Positions 58,174-64,000 of a stretch of 64,000 nucleotides of DNA are shown here, piece by piece. The stretch's first letter is position 1, and each line of letters begins with the position of its first letter. The stretch covers positions 1 to 64,000 of the forward strand of contig CASDOP010000007.1 of the NCBI GenBank assembly GCA_949282385.1, in the 5' to 3' direction. The notes beneath the pieces are model-generated. The model worked only from the letters and a program-made list of their open reading frames with translations. It was not told the DNA's origin and did no database searches. The DNA is from an uncultured Clostridia bacterium. GTDB taxonomy: Bacteria > Bacillota > Clostridia > Christensenellales > Borkfalkiaceae. A program made the translations under genes and the position numbers.

Positions 58174-59386
58174 TCCCCTGTGCGACCCTTATCTCGTGTT
58201 GACAAAGGTATATTCGGGGGGCAAATATTTAAAACAAGCCATATCCGAAACGCCGATAGAGCCTTCAAACAAGGCGGCAACGGTAAAGATATGCTACGGC
58301 GTGCTCGAAAAGGACATTTACCTTTCGCACATAATTTCAGGCAACGCCGCCCGTCCGCCCAGGAGCGCGATAAGGCTGATTTTAAAGATAGCCCTTTACA
58401 TGCTCGAGTTCATGGACAAGAACGACTATATGACCGTCGATTGCGCCGTGGAACTTGCAAAAAAGCTGGGCAAGAGCGGCGCGGCTGGCTTTGTCAACGC
58501 CTTTTTGCGCTCATATAAAATTCCTGCCATGCCAGAAAGGGCGGACGAAGCCATGTCGGTCAGGTGTTCCGCGCCTTTGTGGCTCGTAAAGGCTTTAAGG
58601 CGCAGCTATAAGGGACAGGCGGAAGAAATTCTCTCTGCGCCCTCGCACGGCGTGTGCGTTCGCTTCGAGCGCGGAGAGGAAAATTACCTTTCAAAACCTC
58701 ACGAGGATACTCCATTTAAAGGCGTGTTTATATTCCGCAACTTCGTGCGCGACGATGGCTTTCTGAACGGCGATTACACTTTTCAGTCGGTAGGCTCGGT
58801 AGCAATATGCGACGCGGTCGAGGGAGGGGAAAGTCTTCTCGACGTCTGTGCGGCTCCCGGCGGCAAGAGCGTGCTGCTCTCAAAAAAGTTTGCTTCCGTT
58901 ACGGCGTGCGAACTTCATCCCCACAGGGTCGAACTGATAAAGAGCTACGCTTCCCGCATGGGCGCGGAAAACGTAAAAGCCGTCTGCGCGGACGGCACGG
59001 CGTTCAATCCCGACTACGAGGGCGCTTTCGATGCCGTTTTGTGCGACGCTCCCTGTTCAGGTACGGGCGTCATCAACGAAAATCCCGATATAAAGCTCAA
59101 CCGAAAAGCCGAGGACATACCCTCGCTCGCCGCGACGCAGGCGGCGCTTTTGGATAACTGTTGCAGGTATGTCAAAAAGGGCGGCAGACTGTACTATTCA
59201 ACCTGCTCTGTTCTGCCCGAGGAAAACGACAGCGCGGCATATAACTTTCTCGCTTCGCACAAGGATTTCGAACTCGAAATACCTTCTTCGCCCCTGATAA
59301 ACCTCAGAACCAAATTCGGACTTCAGTTTTTGCCCCACATCTCGCAGGGTGCGGGATTTTATCTCACTTCTTTCGTAAAAAAATGA
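58166..59386 (+). CDS. rsmB: 16S rRNA (cytosine-967-C5) methyltransferase
   Basis: 406 residues. N-terminal NusB-like domain (about 1-130) and C-terminal SAM methyltransferase: LLDVCAAPGGKSVLLS (SAM motif), DAPCSGTG (motif IV, Cys), YSTCSVLPEEN (motif VI, catalytic Cys). Starts with TTG inside the end of fmt with AAGGCGGG upstream. The ribosome-modifying role fits the neighbours. Its stop overlaps rlmN by 4 bp (ATGA). Confidence 0.95.
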   Translation: MTNPLCDPYLVLTKVYSGGKYLKQAISETPIEPSNKAATVKICYGVLEKDIYLSHIISGNAARPPRSAIRLILKIALYMLEFMDKNDYMTVDCAVELAKKLGKSGAAGFVNAFLRSYKIPAMPERADEAMSVRCSAPLWLVKALRRSYKGQAEEILSAPSHGVCVRFERGEENYLSKPHEDTPFKGVFIFRNFVRDDGFLNGDYTFQSVGSVAICDAVEGGESLLDVCAAPGGKSVLLSKKFASVTACELHPHRVELIKSYASRMGAENVKAVCADGTAFNPDYEGAFDAVLCDAPCSGTGVINENPDIKLNRKAEDIPSLAATQAALLDNCCRYVKKGGRLYYSTCSVLPEENDSAAYNFLASHKDFELEIPSSPLINLRTKFGLQFLPHISQGAGFYLTSFVKK

Positions 59387-60459
59387 AAAAAATTATTCAG
59401 GATTTCAGCTTCAACGAAATATTTCAGCTTTCAAAGCGCTTTAACCAGCCTGCTTTCAGGGCGAAACAGCTGTACGAAGGCGTAATGCAGGGCAAGAATA
59501 TTTCTGATATAACCACTCTGCCCGCCGCGTTCAAACAGCAACTCCTTGAAGAGTTCGAGGACTGCCCCATAGAAATAATCCGCACGCTCACCTCGACGGA
59601 CGGCACGGAAAAGTATCTTTTCCGCCTTGCGGACGGCAATATTATAGAGGGCGTGTTCATGAAGTATAAATACGGCAACACGCAGTGCATTTCCACGCAG
59701 GTGGGCTGTCGCATGGGCTGTAAATTCTGTGCCAGCACTCTGGGCGGCAGAGTGCGCGATTTGACTTCGGGCGAAATTCTTGCGCAGGTACTCGCCGTAA
59801 ACGCCCTTCACGGCGGCACGAAGGAAAAGCGCGCCGTGACCAACCTCGTTCTGATGGGCAGCGGCGAACCTTTCGACAACTACGACAACGTCGTAAAATT
59901 TTTGCGCAACGTTGCCGCGGAGGAGGGCATAAACATTTCTCCCCGCAACATTTCCCTTTCAACCTGCGGTCTTGTCGATAAAATGTACAAATTCGCCGAA
60001 GAGGGCATACCTTTAAACCTCACTGTGTCCCTGCACAACACTACAGACGAAGAGCGCGCCCGCACTATGCCGATTGCAAACAAATGGAGCATAGCCGAAA
60101 TTTTAAATGCGTGCGAAAGCTATTTTGCCAAAACGGGCAGGCGCTACATCTTCGAATACGCCCTCATCGTAGGGGAAAACTGCGACAGTCGCCACGCGGA
60201 TGAGCTTATCGCCCTTTTAAAGGGCAGACCGTGCCATGTAAATCTGATAAGGCTCAACAGCGTAAAGGAACGCACCCTCGAGGGCGCGGACGAAAAGAGC
60301 GCGTATAGATTTTTGGGCATGCTCGAAAAAGGCGGACTTTCCGCCACTTTAAGGCGCAGAACGGGCGCGGACATAGGCGGCGCGTGCGGACAGCTCCGCG
60401 CAGGCTTTCTGAATGAAAATGCCGAAGTGCAGTCAGGGCATGACGATAATCAACAATAA
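59383..60459 (+). CDS. rlmN: 23S rRNA/tRNA adenine-C2 methyltransferase (radical SAM)
   Basis: 358 residues. Methylates A2503 of 23S rRNA and A37 of some tRNAs. Radical SAM motif CRMGCKFCAS (C-x3-C-x2-C, about 107-116), the GEPFDNYDNV motif, and the C-terminal region LRRRTGADIGGACGQL containing the second catalytic Cys. Family-normal length. In most Firmicutes prpC, prkC and rsgA follow; here a short repeat-rich gap leads straight to rpe. Confidence 0.97.
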   Translation: MKKIIQDFSFNEIFQLSKRFNQPAFRAKQLYEGVMQGKNISDITTLPAAFKQQLLEEFEDCPIEIIRTLTSTDGTEKYLFRLADGNIIEGVFMKYKYGNTQCISTQVGCRMGCKFCASTLGGRVRDLTSGEILAQVLAVNALHGGTKEKRAVTNLVLMGSGEPFDNYDNVVKFLRNVAAEEGINISPRNISLSTCGLVDKMYKFAEEGIPLNLTVSLHNTTDEERARTMPIANKWSIAEILNACESYFAKTGRRYIFEYALIVGENCDSRHADELIALLKGRPCHVNLIRLNSVKERTLEGADEKSAYRFLGMLEKGGLSATLRRRTGADIGGACGQLRAGFLNENAEVQSGHDDNQQ

Positions 60460-60465
60460 ATTTAT

Positions 60466-60544
60466 AATACAAATAATACAATCAATACAAATAATACAGA
60501 AGTGCGCAAGTTTAAACCGCACAGCCGTGCGCAAGTGAAACCGC
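60466..60544. repeat. two adjacent tandem duplications between rlmN and rpe
   Basis: AATACAAATAATACA at 60466-60480 and again at 60484-60498 (identical, 18-bp period), followed directly by GTGCGCAAGTTTAAACCGC (60502-60520) and GTGCGCAAGTGAAACCGC (60527-60544, 25-bp period, near identical). They fill the point where prpC-prkC-rsgA are usually found. Confidence 0.85.
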
Positions 60545-60587
60545 GCGGCGAAATGATATAAAAAGGTACGCTAAAAGGAAGACGCAA

Positions 60588-61253
60588 ATGAAAATTTCTA
60601 TATCACCCTCAATTCTTTCGGCAAATTTTGCCGATATGGGCGGAGCGATACAAAAACTCAACGCCGCGGGCGCAGACCTCATTCACTGCGACGTAATGGA
60701 CGGCTCGTTCGTCGGACCTATAACTTTCGGTGCGCAGATGGTAAAAAATATCCGTCCGCTAACAAATTTGCCGCTCGACGTCCACCTCATGATAGAGCAC
60801 CCCAAGACGCAGATAAAGTTTTTTGCCGACGCAGGGGCGGATATCATAACCGTGCATTACGAGGCGTGCTCAAAAATTTCTCCCGAATATCTCGGAGAAA
60901 CGCTCGAAATGATTAAATCGTTGGGCGTAAAGTGCGGCGTAGTCGTAAATCCCGATACCGGCGTGGAAAAAATATTTCCCGTTCTGCCAATGTGCGACAT
61001 GTTGCTCATAATGTCGGTTTTCCCCGGCTACGGCGGGCAAAAGTTCATTCCCTCCGCGCTCGGACAGATAAAAAAGGCGCGCGAGTACGCTCAAAAAATC
61101 GGCAGGGCGGATATGGATATAGAGGTAGACGGCGGAGTGGGCGTTTCCAACTGCCGCGAAGTTATCGAAGCGGGCGCAAACGTGCTTGTTGCCGGCTCGG
61201 CGGTGTTCGGCTCTTCAGATATGGCGGCAACCATTGCCGCCCTCCGCGGCTGA
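60588..61253 (+). CDS. rpe: ribulose-phosphate 3-epimerase
   Basis: 221 residues. Interconverts ribulose- and xylulose-5-phosphate. TIM barrel with SPSILSANFADMG start, HCDVMDGSFVG (catalytic Asp, metal ligands), DVHLMIEHP, MSVFPGYGGQKFIPSAL and EVDGGVGVSNC. AAAAGGAAG about 6 nt upstream. One bp separates it from thiN. Confidence 0.98.
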   Translation: MKISISPSILSANFADMGGAIQKLNAAGADLIHCDVMDGSFVGPITFGAQMVKNIRPLTNLPLDVHLMIEHPKTQIKFFADAGADIITVHYEACSKISPEYLGETLEMIKSLGVKCGVVVNPDTGVEKIFPVLPMCDMLLIMSVFPGYGGQKFIPSALGQIKKAREYAQKIGRADMDIEVDGGVGVSNCREVIEAGANVLVAGSAVFGSSDMAATIAALRG

Positions 61254-61254
61254 C

Positions 61255-61863
61255 ATGAAGGGTATACTTTTACTCAACGGCACGCCGTATGAGGAAAAAA
61301 TAGACTGCTCGGACAGCGTTGTTTATTGCTGCGATGGCGCGTATGAGTGGGCGAAGGACAAGGTTCGCATTGATAAAAACATCGGCGATTTCGACAGCCT
61401 GGGTTATATCCCTGTGCCTGCGCCCGAAAAAATTTATCCTTCGGAAAAAGATTTTACCGACGGCGAAATAGCCCTTTACAAAATGATTGCCGACGGCATA
61501 GACCAAATTACTATCTACGGCGGCGGAGGAGGCAGGGAGGACCATTTTTTGGGCAATCTCAATCTGCTCTATGCCGCTCATGCCCGCGGCGTCAGTGCGA
61601 AGATGATTACGGAAAATTCTGTAATTTTCGCGTCTTCGGGCAGAATTCCGCTCGGCGATTTCTGCGGTTGCACATTTTCGCTGTTACCATTCGGCAATTT
61701 TGTGCGTATAATGGAAAGTGAAGGGTGCAAATACGCCTATCCTCAAAGGATAAGCGCAGGCGAGTGCCGCGGAATATCCAACATTGTAATCAGCCGCTCG
61801 GCTTTCGTGCGCACGAACAGGCGGGACGTCGCCCTTATAATCATAAACAGGGGGAAAGTATGA
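61255..61863 (+). CDS. thiN: thiamine pyrophosphokinase
   Basis: 202 residues. Makes TPP from thiamine and ATP; together with the TPP-controlled ThiT-like importer it supports thiamine salvage. Asp-rich motifs CCDGAYEWAKDKVRIDKNIGDFDSLGY (metal binding) and YGGGGGREDHFLGNL are clear. ATG 61255, directly after the rpe stop, is preferred to a TTG inside rpe. The stop overlaps spoVM by 4 bp. Confidence 0.95.
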   Translation: MKGILLLNGTPYEEKIDCSDSVVYCCDGAYEWAKDKVRIDKNIGDFDSLGYIPVPAPEKIYPSEKDFTDGEIALYKMIADGIDQITIYGGGGGREDHFLGNLNLLYAAHARGVSAKMITENSVIFASSGRIPLGDFCGCTFSLLPFGNFVRIMESEGCKYAYPQRISAGECRGISNIVISRSAFVRTNRRDVALIIINRGKV

Positions 61864-61928
61864 CGATTATCTGCGTTAAACCGCCGAAAGTTGTGCAAAA
61901 AATTTTAAAAATAATCTGTAGAAAATAA
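61860..61928 (+). CDS. spoVM: SpoVM-like stage V sporulation peptide
   Basis: 22 residues, missed by ordinary length cut-offs. It begins MTIICVKPPK, compared with B. subtilis SpoVM MKFYTIKLPK: Lys7, Pro9 and Lys10 align, and Pro9 is the residue needed for forespore localisation. The rest (VVQKILKIICRK) is an amphipathic basic helix as in SpoVM. AGGGGG lies 5 nt upstream, and ATGA couples it to thiN. The position between thiN and rpmB is the same as in Bacillus. SpoVM marks the forespore surface for coat assembly, so the organism is probably a sporulator or recently derived from one. Confidence 0.82.
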   Translation: MTIICVKPPKVVQKILKIICRK

Positions 61929-61939
61929 TTCTCATCCCG

Positions 61940-61983
61940 AAAAGCCGCGCCGCGACAAACTTGTCGCGGCGCGGCTTTTTTTT
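61940..61983 (+). terminator. terminator of the rpe-thiN-spoVM unit
   Basis: A 19-bp stem (61940-61958 with 61961-61979) followed by TTTTTTTT. Confidence 0.93.
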
Positions 61984-62244
61984 ATGTTTATTCCTTCAAA
62001 ATTTCGTATTTTCGCCTTTTAAATCATGGAGTTTCAGTCATATTAAATGCTTTATCCGAATGGGCGCATGAATTTGCCTGTTCATGATTAATTTGTAATT
62101 TTTTGCATAAAAAGTGCTGTTTATTTTCTGTTTACAGCCTTTTAACGCCTCAATTCAAGGCAAATAAGGAATTCCTTACAATGCAGGATTATTTTTCGCG
62201 TCCGTAAATTTATCAAAATTTCACAAAACCTTTCCGAATGATTG

Positions 62245-62273
62245 TTGCATAACTTAATGCGATATGGTAAAAT
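62245..62273 (+). promoter_or_regulatory. promoter of the LRR lipoprotein gene (leaderless arrangement)
   Basis: TTGCAT (62245-62250), 17-bp spacer, TAAAAT (62268-62273). Only 9 nt separate it from ATG. The preceding stretch 61984-62244 is AT-rich and holds nothing else I can support. Confidence 0.65.
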
Positions 62274-62282
62274 TATTTTGTT

Positions 62283-63170
62283 ATGAAAAAGATTTTGGGC
62301 TTTGTCTGCGCGGCTACGGTTGCGTTGTGCTGCGCGTTTTCGTTCGCGGGCTGCGGCTCGGCGCAGGTCGAATATAAAATAAGCGAAGACGGAACGTATT
62401 ACATTTTAAGCGGAGTTTCGGGAAACCAGATGGCTTTGAAGGAGTGCGTCATCGCCTCCGAATACGACGATGGTGAGCATGGCTCGCTTCCCGTTACGCG
62501 TATCGGCTCGGACGCTTTTGTCGGCTGCACGTCGCTCACATCGGTCAATATCCCTTCAAGCATAACCCATATTGGCGCTCGCGCGTTTGCTTATACTAAG
62601 ATAAGCAGTATCGAAATCCCGGATAGCGTAACATATATAGCAGATTCTGCATTCGGCGCATGCAAAGTGTTGAAATCTGTAGTAATTCCTTCGTCTGTTA
62701 CTTATATCGGACCTTTTGCGTTTGCATATTGCTCTTCGCTTGAAAGCGTAACCGTAAACGCTCAGGTAAGTGAAATTTACACTTCGACTTTCAGGGGTAA
62801 ATATACCTTTACTGAATCCGACGTGTATTCGGACGCCGTCCTTTCAAGCGTAACTTTGCCCGTAACGCTCGAAAAAATAGATATAGCGGCGCTCAGTTAT
62901 AATCCCATAACGGACATTTATTACGGCGGAACTGCGGCGCAGTGGAAGGAAGTAAAGTTCTGTTACTATCAGTCGCAGGCTTCTGAAGATAATCCCGATG
63001 AGCAGGAGGTAGTCGAGGTCGATCTTACGGACGATGAAATTGCTTCCTATATGAACCAATCTTATAATGCGCGCCTGAGCTTTTATTTGCTCTCATCCGT
63101 CGTTACAGTGCATTGTTCGGACGGTACGGTGGTTTATTCCGAGGGCAAGGCTACTACGCATTTATCCTGA
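62283..63170 (+). CDS. leucine-rich-repeat (BspA-type) surface lipoprotein
   Basis: 295 residues. Signal peptide with lipobox (CAFSFAGC-G, Cys about 24). Residues about 70-185 hold BspA-type LRR_5 repeats: IGSDAFVGCTSLTSVNIPSS, then IGARAFAYTKISSIEIPDS, IADSAFGACKVLKSVVIPSS, IGPFAFAYCSSLESVTVNA. The last part (TDIYYGGTAAQWKEV) is the motif that commonly caps BspA repeats. Such proteins often mediate adhesion. No ribosome site; the -10 box is 9 nt from ATG. Confidence 0.88.
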   Translation: MKKILGFVCAATVALCCAFSFAGCGSAQVEYKISEDGTYYILSGVSGNQMALKECVIASEYDDGEHGSLPVTRIGSDAFVGCTSLTSVNIPSSITHIGARAFAYTKISSIEIPDSVTYIADSAFGACKVLKSVVIPSSVTYIGPFAFAYCSSLESVTVNAQVSEIYTSTFRGKYTFTESDVYSDAVLSSVTLPVTLEKIDIAALSYNPITDIYYGGTAAQWKEVKFCYYQSQASEDNPDEQEVVEVDLTDDEIASYMNQSYNARLSFYLLSSVVTVHCSDGTVVYSEGKATTHLS

Positions 63171-63177
63171 AATTAAT

Positions 63178-63210
63178 AAAAAAACGGCGGAAAAAACCGC
63201 CGTTTTTTTA
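63178..63210 (+). terminator. terminator of the LRR lipoprotein gene
   Basis: AACGGCGG pairs with CCGCCGTT (63183-63204) around six A, followed by a long T run. The 63211-63400 stretch downstream holds no gene that I can see. Confidence 0.88.
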
Positions 63211-63400
63211 ATTTTTAAATAAATTCTTATAATTTTAAAACTAATTTCAGCTTGCCTCTGCATTGGCTTAAAAATCAACTTTGCGCCGTCTCGCAGGTAT
63301 GGGCAAAAAATTCATTTAATTTTACTTTAAGCCTTTAATTTTTACTTGAAATAAGAGGGAGAATAAGTTTTTTTTGATTGCCATTAAAAGGACGCATACG

Positions 63401-63436
63401 AAAAAAACGCCCGCACCGATTAAATCAGCACGAGCG
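63401..63436 (-). terminator. terminator of rpmB
   Basis: On the minus strand CGCTCGTGC (63428-63436) pairs with GTGCGGGCG (63408-63416, G-T pairs allowed), followed by seven T. Confidence 0.75.
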
Positions 63437-63477
63437 CTTTCAGCTTAATTAAATTAACGACGAAAAACGCCGAAAAA

Positions 63478-63663
63478 TTATGCTCTTTCGACGGTCTTCA
63501 AGCAACGGGTGCAAACGTAATCGTTTACTACCTTGCCTTCCTTATTTACGTAAGAAACTTTCTGAACGTTGGCTTTGAAAGTTCTTCTCGTTCTTCTCTT
63601 GGAATGGCTTACGTTGTTACCGGAAGTCTGACCCTTTCCGCATACGCTGCATACTCTCGACAT
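63478..63663 (-). CDS. rpmB: 50S ribosomal protein L28
   Basis: 61 residues. The zinc-binding form of L28: CSVC at residues 5-8 and CTRC near 52-55. SHSKRRTRRTFKANVQKV is the family core. The Cys-containing form is the zinc-dependent paralogue; a Cys-free copy may exist elsewhere. GGAGG is upstream. Divergent from yloU, as in Bacillus. Confidence 0.97.
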   Translation of the reverse strand: MSRVCSVCGKGQTSGNNVSHSKRRTRRTFKANVQKVSYVNKEGKVVNDYVCTRCLKTVERA

Positions 63664-63742
63664 AATATATTACCTCCGTAAATGGACTTTATACTTAAAA
63701 AAGTGCGTGAAACCAAAGCCGTCTTTTCAGAACAGCTATATT

Positions 63743-63771
63743 AATATAACACGGCTTTTAAAAAAAATCAA
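63743..63771 (-). promoter_or_regulatory. promoter of rpmB
   Basis: Minus strand: TTGATT (63766-63771), 17-bp spacer, extended -10 TGTTATATT (TATATT at 63743-63748). Confidence 0.75.
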
Positions 63772-63864
63772 ACAAAAAACGCTTATAAAACAATTTTTTT
63801 TGAATAATTTTGCCTCTTTAAGTCCTGTACGGAGCGGCAAATTACATAATTATTTAATAAACAC

Positions 63865-63893
63865 TTGCAAAATTTGAAAAAGTAGGTTACAAT
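63865..63893 (+). promoter_or_regulatory. promoter of the Asp23/YloU gene
   Basis: TTGCAA (63865-63870), 17-bp spacer, TACAAT (63888-63893). A CCGCGCC-GTC-GGCGCGG hairpin (63906-63922) lies in the leader. Confidence 0.75.
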
Positions 63894-63939
63894 TATCGTA
63901 TAAGACCGCGCCGTCGGCGCGGAATTGAAGGAAGATTTC

Positions 63940-64000
63940 ATGTCAGTCAATACAAGTAACGTTTATGGTAAAATATCCATATCCGACCTCGCGATAGCAA
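63940..64000 (+). CDS. Asp23/Gls24 family protein (YloU-like), 5' part only
   Basis: Only the first 20 codons are inside the window: MSVNTSNVYGKISISDLAIA. The YGKISISDLAIA segment matches the start of the Asp23 domain (B. subtilis YloU has YGQIDISNEVIA). AAGGAAG lies upstream. The position, divergent from rpmB, is conserved in Firmicutes where dhaK-like yloV and recG follow. Confidence 0.85.
   Translation, partial: MSVNTSNVYGKISISDLAIA

Noticed and set aside
1..64000. tRNA, rRNA, IS elements or prophage genes
   Set aside because: No T-loop GGTTCGAATCC-like motif with cloverleaf, no rRNA-like sequence, no transposase, integrase or phage structural protein seen on reading both strands.

Overview
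The window looks like chromosome from an anaerobic, endospore-lineage Firmicute (class Clostridia), probably an uncultured gut member. The evidence is a glycyl-radical ribonucleotide reductase, an electron-bifurcating [FeFe]-hydrogenase cluster, AddAB recombination nuclease, Rex, strong AGGAGG ribosome sites with TTGACA-17-TATAAT promoters, lipoproteins, a TPP riboswitch, and the Firmicutes gene order yicC-gmk-rpoZ-priA-def-fmt-rsmB-rlmN-rpe-thiN-(spoVM)-rpmB-yloU. The exact taxon is an inference. I see no rRNA, tRNA, IS element, prophage or CRISPR array.

Layout. 1-2.6 kb: membrane pyrophosphatase (minus strand) and a GC-rich minisatellite. 3-9.5 kb: anaerobic nucleotide metabolism (nrdD, nrdG, dut) behind four NrdR-like boxes, then a ROK sugar kinase with rex, and a DegV protein. 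9.8-17.9 kb: an NSS transporter, a GT4 glycosyltransferase, a two-component system and a heterodimeric ABC exporter. 18-22.2 kb: hydCBA-type bifurcating hydrogenase. 22.3-24.4 kb: a candidate small RNA, a GNAT acetyltransferase and an unknown lipoprotein. 24.5-31 kb: addB-addA. 31-33.3 kb: membrane protein, PRC-barrel-like protein, ruvX, yrzB. 33.6-41 kb: translation, phospholipid and isoprenoid genes rpsB-tsf, pyrH-frr-uppS-cdsA, dxr-rseP. 41-45.2 kb: TPP-controlled ThiT-like transporter, HD nucleotidase, second DegV, XRE membrane regulator. 45.3-47.5 kb: a small operon for two paralogous ~32-residue peptides and an iron alcohol dehydrogenase. 47.5-52.8 kb: M23 peptidase and partner, fmdB/corA with an attenuated leader, M1 peptidase lipoprotein, nitrilase-like protein. 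52.9-64 kb: the yicC-to-yloU housekeeping block including a hidden spoVM.

How the genes fit together. The organism appears to balance redox through H2 production (HydABC), alcohol production (Fe-ADH) and the NADH-sensing repressor Rex. It uses pyrophosphate to energise the membrane and makes deoxynucleotides only by the anaerobic route within this window. The most interesting unexplained signals are the tandem peptide genes at 45.4-45.7 kb with three inverted-repeat operator-like sites between them and the alcohol dehydrogenase, the 22-codon SpoVM homologue overlapping thiN, a corA leader with a 12-codon upstream ORF and intrinsic terminator, a roughly 130-nt small RNA candidate at 22.3-22.4 kb, and a set of genes whose -10 box lies 5-9 nt from the start codon with no ribosome site (apparently leaderless).
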